This document shows positions 1 through 6,146 of a stretch of 9,480 nucleotides of DNA, piece by piece. Positions within the stretch are counted from its first letter, which is position 1; the number at the start of each line of letters is the position of its first letter. The DNA is from an uncultured Collinsella sp. Its GTDB lineage: Bacteria; Actinomycetota; Coriobacteriia; Coriobacteriales; Coriobacteriaceae. Made by a program: the position numbers and the translations under genes. The notes under the pieces were generated by a model. It was given only the letters and a program-made list of their open reading frames with translations. It had not been told where the DNA came from and searched no databases. The stretch lies in NCBI GenBank assembly GCA_900765115.1, contig CAAFQK010000022.1, positions 1 through 9,480 on the forward strand, read 5' to 3'.

Positions 1-79
1 ATGACCTCCTGAGTTGTGGTGAAATAAGAACTGTTTGGCGGGTAGAAGCCGCTATTCAATCCCTATTTCACCGCAACTT
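1..79. repeat. Direct repeat copy 1 (79 bp or longer), hairpin-forming
   Basis: This stretch is identical, base for base, to 343-421. It begins at the window edge, so the true repeat may extend further left. Inside it, 12-26 (AGTTGTGGTGAAATA) and 64-78 (TATTTCACCGCAACT) form a 15-bp stem around a 37-nt loop. All pairs are Watson-Crick on plus-strand RNA except one U-G wobble; minus-strand RNA would have an A-C mismatch there, so the plus strand is the better folding strand. A smaller GCGG/CCGC stem (38-41 with 49-52) can form in the loop. In this copy the stem is followed directly by a run of T. On the minus strand the unit ends in AGGAGGT followed by the beginning of a possible start codon. 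I do not recognise the family. Confidence 0.9.
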
Positions 80-84
80 TTTTA
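12..84 (+). terminator. Possible rho-independent terminator formed by repeat copy 1
   Basis: The 15-bp stem (12-26 with 64-78) is followed by T at 78-83, the arrangement of an intrinsic terminator reading rightwards. The loop is unusually long (37 nt), though a small inner hairpin could shorten it. The second copy lacks the T run. Whatever would be terminated lies left of the window, so the role is inferred only from shape. Confidence 0.3.
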
Positions 85-138
85 TAGATCGGATTTCAGG
101 CTGATGCTAAGTTTGTAACATTTCAAAACTCTACCGGA

Positions 139-243
139 TTACGGGGCTGAATTGACAGCCTCTATCCATTCCGGTAATTTGCAAATTTCAACAAGCCATC
201 TAGCTGCGGTTTTATTTAAGCCATTTTTGCTGTGGTCGGGCAT
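139..243 (-). CDS. Tiny reading frame B, 34 aa, unknown, doubtful
   Basis: The ATG is at 243-241 and the TAA at 141-139. The peptide begins MPDHSKNGLNKTAARW and ends EWIEAVNSAP; it is hydrophilic with an amphipathic middle and has no membrane segment. Its ATG overlaps the TGA of the preceding 33-aa frame as TGATG, a spacing seen in translational coupling. The frame is open a further 19 codons upstream (to a TAG at 303-301) without an ATG, although a GTG immediately precedes the ATG. Codon use is AT-rich and unlike the neighbours. It contains one arm and the edge of the other arm of the 14-bp inverted repeat, which argues that the DNA is shaped by structure as much as by coding. It could equally be a fragment of a decayed gene. 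I do not recognise the family. Confidence 0.2.
   Translation of the reverse strand: MPDHSKNGLNKTAARWLVEICKLPEWIEAVNSAP
152..180 (+). promoter_or_regulatory. Possible sigma-70-type promoter reading rightwards
   Basis: TTGACA at 152-157 is a perfect -35 hexamer, followed after exactly 17 nt by TAATTT at 175-180, which matches three of six -10 positions. A transcript would start near 187 and run through repeat copy 2. The weak -10 keeps confidence low. Confidence 0.25.
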
Positions 244-344
244 CACCGATCTAGCCCCGTAATCCGCCCTACTTTTGATAGCAGCAAGTATGAAACCGAG
301 CTATTTTTACCACTCTTTACCGCTATTGCGATCTCCGCATGCAT
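243..344 (-). CDS. Tiny reading frame A, 33 aa, unknown, doubtful
   Basis: The ATG is at 344-342 and the TGA at 245-243. The peptide begins MHAEIAIAVKSGKNSS and ends KVGRITGLDR, basic and without recognisable motifs. A strong Shine-Dalgarno match, AGGAGGT, belongs to repeat copy 2 and lies only 1-2 nt before the ATG, closer than is usual. A second ATG 4 nt on runs into a stop within five codons. The stop overlaps the ATG of frame B. Because the repeat itself supplies this ribosome binding site, any frame following copy 1 to the left of the window would receive the same leader. This is either a leader peptide/small-gene arrangement or chance; coding is not established. Confidence 0.2.
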   Translation of the reverse strand: MHAEIAIAVKSGKNSSVSYLLLSKVGRITGLDR

Positions 345-421
345 GACCTCCTGAGTTGTGGTGAAATAAGAACTGTTTGGCGGGTAGAAGCCGCTATTCA
401 ATCCCTATTTCACCGCAACTT
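343..421. repeat. Direct repeat copy 2 (79 bp), hairpin-forming
   Basis: Identical to 1-79. The stem arms are 354-368 and 406-420. Identity stops at 422, where copy 1 has T and this copy has A, so the T run that follows copy 1 is absent here. The repeat ends 5 bp from the rsmB stop codon, so rsmB transcripts must run into it, and the hairpin could protect the 3' end of that mRNA. It lacks a T tract in the rsmB direction, so it is not an ordinary intrinsic terminator for rsmB. Confidence 0.92.
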
Positions 422-426
422 AGAAG

Positions 427-1827
427 TTACTTGCGGACCAGGCGGGCGCAGAAGTGGCCGTCGTAGGAGTCGGCGTTTACGGGGACGCTTTGGAAGAGGC
501 CTCGAGCGTTTTGGCGTACGGAAATGAGCTTCTTGGCCTGGTCGAACTCGGACAGCTGCAGAATCTGAGATTCGGAGAGCGGTGCCACGGTAAAGCCGGC
601 GCCCTCGGAAGAAGCCAGGAAGGCATCCACGACCTGTGTGTTCTCTTCATCAAAAACCGAGCAGGTGGCATAGATAAGCTCACCGCCGGCAGCCACGCGC
701 GCGGCTGCTTCCTTGAGCATCGTCAGCTGCAGCTTGGGCAGCTCAGTCGTAACGTCCTTCTCGGTCAGACGCCACGGAATCTCGGGATGACGGCGCATAG
801 TGCCAGTGCCCGAGCACGGGGCATCGATAAACACCGTGTCGAACAGGGCGGGCTCGCCAAGCATCGCGTCAAAGGACGTGAGCACCTCATTGAGCTCGCA
901 GGCATCGCCCGACACCGTACGAACACCCGTTATACCCGCCTTATGCAGGCGCGCGAGATTCTGATCGCACTTGCGATCGTGCAGATCGAGCGCGGTATGC
1001 TGACGCTCATACCCGGCACGCTTGGCCTGGCACATCATCACATAGGTCTTGGTGCCGCGACCGGCTCCAATCTCCAGGCAACGACCGGGACGTGTAGCGG
1101 CAGTAGCGATAAGCTGAGCGTTGAGGTCCGAGGCAACCGCGGCAGCGCGCTCAAAAACGCCCAAAGCAACCGTGACCTGTGCATCGACCGGAGCATGGCA
1201 GCCCGGGAAGACAGGCGCAACGAGCTGCGAGATATACGGGTCGGCCTTGGTCGCAAACGCATTCTCGTGCAGTGCAAGCGGCGCGGGGGCCAGATTACCG
1301 GCAAAGTTGAGCGCGCCCTCGGGCGTATCGAACGAGGCCATAATACGAGCGCACAGCCAACGAGGAAGACCCATCAAACGCGAAAGGCGAACCAAACGGC
1401 GCTCGGACTCATCCACGTCAGATGCCGTGGCAAAATCCTCCACGTTGTCCGCAACCTTGTGCAGCACCGCGTTAGCCAGGCCCGCGGCAGACTTAGCACC
1501 GCTGCGCACCAGCTCAACACCCTGGCTCACGGCAACGCAGCCCGGCGTATGCAGGTAGAGCATCTCGAAGGCCGAGATGCGAAGCGCCATGCGAACGCGC
1601 GGCGCGACCTTTTTGGGCTTATCCAAAAACTGATCGAGCAACTCATCCAAAATGCCCTGCGTGGCGGCAACACCCAGCGCCAAGCGGGCGGCAAAAGCGG
1701 AATCGCGCTGGTCAATAGCCTTGGCAGATGCGCGAGAGGACAGCACGTCACGCGCATACATACCGCGGCGATCAGCCTCCATTAGCACATCGAGCGCAAG
1801 CTTGCGCGCGGGAGACAACTTGCTCAT
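427..1827 (-). CDS. rsmB: 16S rRNA (cytosine-C5) methyltransferase RsmB
   Basis: SAM-dependent enzyme expected to make m5C at position 967 (E. coli numbering) of 16S rRNA. The protein has 466 residues, near the usual 430-450. Residues about 5-135 resemble the NusB-like RNA-binding domain (RKLALDVL; later RMALRISAFEMLYL). The C-terminal half is the Rossmann methyltransferase: CLEIGAGRGTKT at 250-261 binds SAM, DAPCSGTG at 335-342 is motif IV with Cys338, and ATCSV around Cys389 is motif VI with the expected nucleophile. The end DGHFCARL matches the family's usual DGFFxARL ending. Motif I is unusual, since the family normally reads close to CAAPGGKT. The frame is open to 1875, but ATG at 1827 gives the family-like start MSKLSPARKLAL and overlaps the fmt stop as ATGA, implying translational coupling. 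Stop TAA is at 429-427. Confidence 0.93.
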   Translation of the reverse strand: MSKLSPARKLALDVLMEADRRGMYARDVLSSRASAKAIDQRDSAFAARLALGVAATQGILDELLDQFLDKPKKVAPRVRMALRISAFEMLYLHTPGCVAVSQGVELVRSGAKSAAGLANAVLHKVADNVEDFATASDVDESERRLVRLSRLMGLPRWLCARIMASFDTPEGALNFAGNLAPAPLALHENAFATKADPYISQLVAPVFPGCHAPVDAQVTVALGVFERAAAVASDLNAQLIATAATRPGRCLEIGAGRGTKTYVMMCQAKRAGYERQHTALDLHDRKCDQNLARLHKAGITGVRTVSGDACELNEVLTSFDAMLGEPALFDTVFIDAPCSGTGTMRRHPEIPWRLTEKDVTTELPKLQLTMLKEAAARVAAGGELIYATCSVFDEENTQVVDAFLASSEGAGFTVAPLSESQILQLSEFDQAKKLISVRQNARGLFQSVPVNADSYDGHFCARLVRK

Positions 1828-2744
1828 GACAAAACACCCCAGATAAGATCGGCACCCTGCAGGCCAGCAGCCCAAGCAGAAGCGGCCATAGCACGTTTGC
1901 CATCGGGCTTAACCTCGAGCAGCTCAACCGCGCCATCGGAAAGACCAAGGTAAACACGCTTGGCCTTAACGAGAACCTGACCCTCGCCGAGCGACACATC
2001 AGCCGGCGCAGCATCGAGCACACGAACAGTCTTGCCGGCAATCACGCAACGAGCAGGCGCGGTATCGGACGAGGCCAGCACATGACGCACGCAATCAAGC
2101 GCCGCCATGTGCGGATCCAGACGCATCTCCTGCTTAGAAATCTTGGCAGCATGGGTAACGAGCGCCTCATCCTGCTCAGTCCAAACAGCGGTGCCGTCAG
2201 CAAGCGAAGGAAGCGTATCGGCCAGCAACTTGCCACCGAGCTCGCCAAGCTCCATAGTCAGGGCCTCGGCATGCTTACCGGCAACCGAAGTCGAAGCCTG
2301 AGCACAATAAGCGCCCGTATCCACGCCATGCCCAATACGCATAATGGAAACGCCAGCAACCTCATCACCAGCAAGAATGGCACGCTGAATGGGGGCGGCG
2401 CCGCGCCAACGAGGCAGCAGCGAAGCATGAACATTCACAATACCAAGCGGCGCCATATGCAGCACCTCATCGGGCAAAATGCAGCCATAGGCAGCCACAC
2501 AGATAATATCAGCCTGGGCAGCCTGAAGCGCCTCAACAACCTCAGGCGTCATACGATTAGCCTCAACAACCGGCAACCCCAGCTCAAGCGCCTTGGCCTT
2601 AACAGGAGACGGCTCAAGCTTCTTACCACGCCCACGAACAGCATCAGGACGAGTAATAACAAGTGCAATCTCGTTCCCAGCCTCAACAAGTGAAGTCAGC
2701 GAAGGCACAGCAAAATCAGGCGTACCCATAAACACAATACGCAT
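1824..2744 (-). CDS. fmt: Methionyl-tRNA formyltransferase
   Basis: Transfers a formyl group from 10-formyltetrahydrofolate to Met-tRNAfMet in the cytoplasm, preparing it for translation initiation. The 306 residues match the family (about 310). The N-terminal hydrolase fold begins RIVFMGTPDFAVPSL; the tRNA-contacting loop RGRGKKLEPSPVKA is at 37-50. The catalytic set is present: Asn104 and His106 in NVHASLLPRWRGAAP, and Asp142 in GHGVDTGA. The C-terminal domain (about 205-306) is the smaller OB-like part. The start at 2744 has GAGGGGAG about 8-10 nt upstream. Its stop overlaps the rsmB start by 4 nt, while 362 bp separate it from def upstream. Fmt and Def act at opposite ends of the same formyl-methionine cycle, which explains their closeness. 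Confidence 0.96.
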   Translation of the reverse strand: MRIVFMGTPDFAVPSLTSLVEAGNEIALVITRPDAVRGRGKKLEPSPVKAKALELGLPVVEANRMTPEVVEALQAAQADIICVAAYGCILPDEVLHMAPLGIVNVHASLLPRWRGAAPIQRAILAGDEVAGVSIMRIGHGVDTGAYCAQASTSVAGKHAEALTMELGELGGKLLADTLPSLADGTAVWTEQDEALVTHAAKISKQEMRLDPHMAALDCVRHVLASSDTAPARCVIAGKTVRVLDAAPADVSLGEGQVLVKAKRVYLGLSDGAVELLEVKPDGKRAMAASAWAAGLQGADLIWGVLS

Positions 2745-2917
2745 AAAGAACGTCTCCCCTCAACCAAAGCCGAGACGGCTACAAACAACAGCGGAAAGCC
2801 AAGTACCCAGCCCATCCGCAATAACAATTCAACAAGAACAAATATACCCAAAACCAAAGAAAGAGCCGCAATAAAAGCAGCTCTTCCAACAAAGCAATTA
2901 TCAGCGAAGACGCCCAT
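2696..2917 (-). CDS. Possible small membrane protein, 73 aa, doubtful
   Basis: The frame begins ATG at 2917 (MGVFADNCFVGRAAF) and overlaps the first 49 nt of fmt in another frame. Two hydrophobic stretches, about residues 13-33 and 36-53, could be membrane segments. Against coding: the upstream GGGTCAGGG is a poor ribosome binding site, codons are T-ending and unlike the C/G-ending codons of def or priA, a second frame across the same DNA is also hydrophobic (as expected of any T-rich strand), and the overlap into fmt is large. I do not recognise a family. Chance or a T-rich leader of fmt is more likely than a gene. Confidence 0.2.
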   Translation of the reverse strand: MGVFADNCFVGRAAFIAALSLVLGIFVLVELLLRMGWVLGFPLLFVAVSALVEGRRSLCVLCLWVRLILLCLR

Positions 2918-2961
2918 CCCTGACCCGACGGCACCCGGGCGAAGAGGAGCACGAAAACGCA
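2745..2961. other. T-rich (minus strand) leader upstream of fmt
   Basis: This is the part of the def-fmt gap not taken up by the palindrome. Read in the fmt direction it is rich in T, in contrast with the GC-rich genes on either side. No convincing paired -35/-10 boxes were found; TATATT-like and GATAAT-like hexamers exist but lack a matching -35 at 16-18 nt. The fmt ribosome binding site lies at its fmt-proximal end. fmt may have its own weak promoter here or be read through from priA-def. Confidence 0.4.
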
Positions 2962-3098
2962 GTCCCCTTCCGCCGCAGGGCTTAGGTTATTGCTCCACGC
3001 GCAGTTCCGCACGAGCCGAAGAGCACTTAATGTGCTCTTCGTGCGAGCAGGACTGTTTGAGCATGGAGCAAAACCTAAGCCCTGCGGCGGAAGGGGAC
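2962..3098. repeat. 137-bp palindromic element between def and fmt
   Basis: The outer arms are 2962-2996 (starts GTCCCCTTCCGCCGCAGGG) and 3065-3098 (ends CCTGCGGCGGAAGGGGAC). They are reverse complements over about 34 bp, with only one small difference near the inner end (GGTTATTG against GGTTTTG). A second, independent hairpin sits in the 68-bp centre: 3017-3026 pairs perfectly with 3032-3041 around the loop TTAAT. The element begins 8 bp after the def stop, so it would fold at the 3' end of the priA-def transcript. On that strand it is followed by TGCGTTTTCG, only a weak T tract. No flanking target duplication is visible. It may be a mobile palindromic repeat (MITE/REP-like), a processing or termination structure, or both. 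Confidence 0.88.
3003..3047. repeat. Hairpin core, copy 1 (second copy at 9436-9480)
   Basis: These 45 bp match 9436-9480 except at two positions, 3019 (A against G) and 3039 (T against C). Those positions pair with each other in the 10-bp stem, so an A-T pair here is a G-C pair in the other copy. The loop TTAAT and the left flank AGTTCCGCACGAGCC are unchanged. Outer bases CGCA/TGCG can extend the stem past a 5-nt bulge. Confidence 0.88.
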
Positions 3099-3106
3099 GG
3101 TGGGAC

Positions 3107-3643
3107 CTACTCCGTCTCGCCCGGTCGAGCGCCGCGGGCCAGGGCGTCCTGGTACTCCTTGACGGCCTTGATCCTCTGCATCGGCTTGAGTCGCTCGAAC
3201 ATGGTGTTGCCGTGCAGGTGGTCGATCTCGTGCTGTAGGCACACGCAGAACAGGTCGCCTGTGGCCTCATAGCGAATCAGGTTGGCATCCAGGTCATAAG
3301 CCTCGACGACGACATGGTCGGGACGCTCGATCTCGCAGCTAATGCCGGGAATGGACAGGCAGCCCTCGCTAAACGGCACCAGATGGTCGCTCTGCTCAAC
3401 AATGACAGGGTTGATGAGCACGTACGGGTCATAGTCGTTCTTGTCGCTGTAATCGCAGTCGATGGTGACGAGTTGGATGAGCTCACCGATCTGCGGGGCA
3501 GCCAGGCCGCAGCCGCCGTTCTCGAACATCATCTTCTTCATCTTCTCGGCAAGCGCCTCGATCGCCGGGGTAATCTCCTCGATGACGGCGCACTCCTGAC
3601 GTAGACGAGGGTCGGGCGAAAGTACGATTCCGTTGGCTTCCAT
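3107..3643 (-). CDS. def: Peptide deformylase
   Basis: Metallohydrolase that removes the N-formyl group from nascent proteins at the ribosome exit. From ATG 3643 it has 178 residues. All three family motifs are intact: GCGLAAPQIG at 44-53, EGCLS at 93-97 (Cys95 binds the metal) and QHEIDH at 137-142 (His138 and His142 bind the metal, Glu139 is catalytic). The short C-terminal tail and spacing resemble common bacterial type I-like enzymes. An ATG at 3649 is also in frame, but the ribosome binding site GAAAGGA (3655-3649) overlaps it, whereas it lies exactly 5 nt before ATG 3643, the same GAAAGGA-N5-ATG layout as metK. The gap to the priA stop is only 18 nt, so the two are almost surely co-transcribed. 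A large palindrome follows the stop codon. Confidence 0.96.
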   Translation of the reverse strand: MEANGIVLSPDPRLRQECAVIEEITPAIEALAEKMKKMMFENGGCGLAAPQIGELIQLVTIDCDYSDKNDYDPYVLINPVIVEQSDHLVPFSEGCLSIPGISCEIERPDHVVVEAYDLDANLIRYEATGDLFCVCLQHEIDHLHGNTMFERLKPMQRIKAVKEYQDALARGARPGETE

Positions 3644-3661
3644 GGCCATCCTTTCGGGTTG

Positions 3662-6115
3662 TTACATCAAATCATAGGCGTCGACGTCAACGCTCACGCT
3701 CACGCCGCGCACGGAGCCCACCTCTTTGAGGCAGGCGTCGATATCATCAGAGACATGGTACCCCACGGGCGACTTCACAAGCAGGTGGAAGCGATAACGG
3801 TCCTTAGCTCTCTCGATTACACACGAAGCCGGACCCAGCACCTGCGGCACCGCGCTGGCCGCCCGCAAAAAGTCGGGCGCGGCGGCATGCCAGCGACGCT
3901 TGAGGAGCTTCGCGATGCGACCGATGTAGTCTTGCGCGTCGTCTCGGATCGCCGACCACACCAAGATGTTGACCAGGCGAACAAACGGCGGGTACAGCGC
4001 GTCGCGTCGCTGATCAAGATCGTGGTCGGTAAAGATCGAACGGTCATGTTCAGCGACGGCGCGAATGACCGGATCCTCGGGCAGGTAGGTCTGGATGATC
4101 ACCTCGCCGGGGCGATCACCACGACCGGCACGGCCGGCGACTTGCTCCAGCAGATCGTAGGCGCGCTCCCCTGCGCGAAAGTCGGGCAGCTTGAGGGCGA
4201 AGTCGGCATTGACCACGCCCACAAGCGTGACCTCGGGAAAGTCGACGCCTTTTGCGATCATTTGGGTGCCCAGCAACACGGCGCAATCGGCGGCATCGAA
4301 CTGCTCAAGCAGCTTTTTGTGCGCGTCCTTTCCGCGCGTGGAATCGGCATCCATGCGAATAATGGCGACATCCTCGGGAAGCATCTGGTGCAGTGCGTCC
4401 TCGATCTGCTGCGTACCCAGGCCCATTTTTGCCAGGTAGCGACTGCCACATTTGGGGCAACGGCTTGTGGGCGCCGGATAGGGCTGCACGCGCCAAGACG
4501 AACCGCATGTGTGACACTGCAGAGTGTGTGTGCGCTCGTGATACGTAAGCGCGGTGGAGCAGTGGTTGCAAGTGGGGACGCAGCCGCACTCGCGGCACAT
4601 AAGGAACGGCGCAAAGCCACGGCGGTTATGCAGCAGCACGGCCTTCTCGCGGCGCTCGACCACGCGTTCCAAGCCTTCCATCAGCGGTTTTGAGAACATG
4701 GAGCGGCTGCCGTGAGAAAACTCACGGCGCAGGTCGGCAATGCGAACCGTAGGCAGCACAGCGTGTCCCGGGCGCTCGGGCATCTCGACGCGCGTCCAGG
4801 TGGCACCGTTATACGTGCCACGGCGGCAGCGGTCGAGGGCCTCGGCCGAGGGCGTGGCGGAGCCCAACACGAGTGGGCAACGATAACGCCGCGCCATCTC
4901 GGCCGCCACCTCGCGCGCGTGGTAGCGCGGGCTGGAGCCCTGCTTGTAGCTGGTCTCGTGCTCCTCGTCGATGATGATGAGGCCCAAGTCGCTGAGCGGG
5001 CAAAAGAGCGCCGAGCGGGCGCCGACGACCACGCGGGCCGCACCGCAGGCGACCATATCCCACTGGTCCAGGCGCTCACCGGCCGAGAGGCGCGAATGGA
5101 ACACGGCGACCGTCTCCCCAAAACGCGAGCGGAAGCGGCCGACGGTCTGGCGCGTCAGCGAGATCTCGGGAACGAGCACGCAGGCCGCACGGCCGGCCGC
5201 CAGCACGCGCTCAATCGCCGAAAGGTAAACCTCGGTTTTGCCGGAGCCGGTGACGCCGTCGACCAGCACCACGTCTCCATGAGCGTCCAGACGGGCGCGC
5301 TCAATCTGCGCGAGTGCCTGCTGCTGGCCGTTGGTAAGTGCGACCGGCGTCTTGCCGCTTGCCGAGGACAGCGTGGTCTGCTCGCTGCAGCCACGCCACG
5401 CACGGCGCTCCTCCACCACGACGACGCCGCGTTTTTCGAGCGCCTTAATGGTCGCCGACATGCTGTTGTAAAGCAGGTTGAGGTCGCGCGTCGTGACCGG
5501 GCCGCACTGGAGCGCCTCGATGAGCTGACGCTGGCGGACCGCGGTCTTGGGCGGCGTATAGTCGAAGCCCTCGGGCGTAAGCATGACCCAGCGGTTTTGG
5601 ATAGGCTTGACGGCGGGGCGCTCGACAGTCCACACGCCGTCGTCGCCCTTGACCACGCGCGGGCTTCCGCCCGGTGGCAAGAACAGGCGCAGGCACTCGG
5701 AAAGCGTCGCGACATACTCGTAACTCATCCAGCGTGCGATACGGGCAGCCTCTGCGGTAAAGAGCGGTTTGCTGAGGATAGCCTCGATGGCTCTAATGCG
5801 CGCGGGGTCGAGGGCGTCGTTACCTTGCAGGTCGGCCAGCTCGGGCGCGATGTTGACGATGTAGCCCGCGGCCGCACGGTTGCCAAAATAAACTAGGACG
5901 GTGGAGCCGATCTGGACATCGTTGGCGAGTGACTGCGGAACGCCATAAGCAAACGGCTCGGACAGCGCACGCGTCGGGATGTCGAGGACCACGCTCGCAT
6001 AGGCGGCGATGGGCTCAGGTGCAGGCTTAGGCTGAGCCGAGGCAGCGGCAGGCGCTGGCTTCACCGGAACCTCCTCCGGTTCCGGCGAACCAAACAGCGA
6101 CAGTTGCTCGGCCAC
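3662..6115 (-). CDS. priA: Primosomal protein N', replication restart helicase PriA
   Basis: ATP-dependent 3'-5' DNA helicase that recognises abandoned forks and starts replisome reloading. It has 817 residues (E. coli about 730, B. subtilis about 800). Order: residues 1-37 are an N-terminal extension rich in Pro/Ala/Glu; the 3'-DNA-binding domain starts near 40; Walker A GVTGSGKTE is at 287-295; DEEH at 383-386; GSATP at 418-422. Eight zinc-binding cysteines (507, 510, 516, 519, 534, 537, 553, 556) form the two zinc sites. Helicase motifs V and VI follow: LGTQMIAKG 615-623 and QVAGRAGRG 658-666. The start is GTG at 6115, with AGGAGG 10 nt upstream. Residues 4-8, QLSLF, match the beta-clamp-binding consensus QL(S/D)LF, unexpected for PriA. 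The gltX terminator lies just upstream, so a promoter probably sits in the 89-bp gap, though none is clear. def follows after 18 nt. Confidence 0.96.
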   Translation of the reverse strand: MAEQLSLFGSPEPEEVPVKPAPAAASAQPKPAPEPIAAYASVVLDIPTRALSEPFAYGVPQSLANDVQIGSTVLVYFGNRAAAGYIVNIAPELADLQGNDALDPARIRAIEAILSKPLFTAEAARIARWMSYEYVATLSECLRLFLPPGGSPRVVKGDDGVWTVERPAVKPIQNRWVMLTPEGFDYTPPKTAVRQRQLIEALQCGPVTTRDLNLLYNSMSATIKALEKRGVVVVEERRAWRGCSEQTTLSSASGKTPVALTNGQQQALAQIERARLDAHGDVVLVDGVTGSGKTEVYLSAIERVLAAGRAACVLVPEISLTRQTVGRFRSRFGETVAVFHSRLSAGERLDQWDMVACGAARVVVGARSALFCPLSDLGLIIIDEEHETSYKQGSSPRYHAREVAAEMARRYRCPLVLGSATPSAEALDRCRRGTYNGATWTRVEMPERPGHAVLPTVRIADLRREFSHGSRSMFSKPLMEGLERVVERREKAVLLHNRRGFAPFLMCRECGCVPTCNHCSTALTYHERTHTLQCHTCGSSWRVQPYPAPTSRCPKCGSRYLAKMGLGTQQIEDALHQMLPEDVAIIRMDADSTRGKDAHKKLLEQFDAADCAVLLGTQMIAKGVDFPEVTLVGVVNADFALKLPDFRAGERAYDLLEQVAGRAGRGDRPGEVIIQTYLPEDPVIRAVAEHDRSIFTDHDLDQRRDALYPPFVRLVNILVWSAIRDDAQDYIGRIAKLLKRRWHAAAPDFLRAASAVPQVLGPASCVIERAKDRYRFHLLVKSPVGYHVSDDIDACLKEVGSVRGVSVSVDVDAYDLM

Positions 6116-6146
6116 GGATCCAGCACCTCCTATCCCATTCGTCTAC

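Larger units (their letters stand above)
135..266. repeat. 14-bp perfect inverted repeat spanning 132 bp
   Basis: Positions 135-148 (CGGATTACGGGGCT) are the exact reverse complement of 253-266 (AGCCCCGTAATCCG), with 104 bp between. The arms are GC-rich inside an AT-rich segment, and 14 perfect pairs are unlikely by chance at this spacing. The arms could close a long stem in RNA or be ends of a small element. No target-site duplication is obvious next to the arms. Confidence 0.7.
80..342. other. Unique DNA between the two direct repeats
   Basis: This 263-bp segment is clearly richer in A and T than the flanking genes. It contains a 14-bp perfect inverted repeat, a consensus-like -35 box on the plus strand and two very short overlapping reading frames on the minus strand, each listed separately. 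No gene of normal size is present. With one adjoining 79-bp repeat it makes a 342-bp unit that could be one member of a tandem array or an element carrying direct terminal repeats. No transposase or integrase is nearby. Confidence 0.6.

Noticed and set aside
1..421. CRISPR array
   Set aside because: Only two repeats, 79 bp long with a 263-bp spacer, and no cas genes; the geometry does not fit.
454..1785. 443-codon open frame on the plus strand opposite rsmB
   Set aside because: It lies entirely antisense to a well-supported rsmB, has no motif or ribosome binding site, and its His/Arg/Leu-rich composition is typical of a shadow frame in GC-rich DNA.
1828..1875. Extended N-terminus of RsmB (16 extra residues)
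   Set aside because: It would overlap fmt by about 50 nt; the ATG at 1827 has the ATGA coupling and the family-like first residues.
2962..3098. Simple intrinsic terminator for priA-def
   Set aside because: Arms are far longer than needed, the centre holds a separate hairpin, and the following T tract is weak. Termination may be a by-product, so it is listed as a palindromic repeat.
3659..4693. 344-codon plus-strand frame opposite the end of priA
   Set aside because: Antisense to the conserved PriA zinc and helicase regions; no recognisable domain.
4712..5896. 394-codon plus-strand frame opposite the middle of priA
   Set aside because: Same reason: a long antisense shadow caused by strong codon bias, with no motif.
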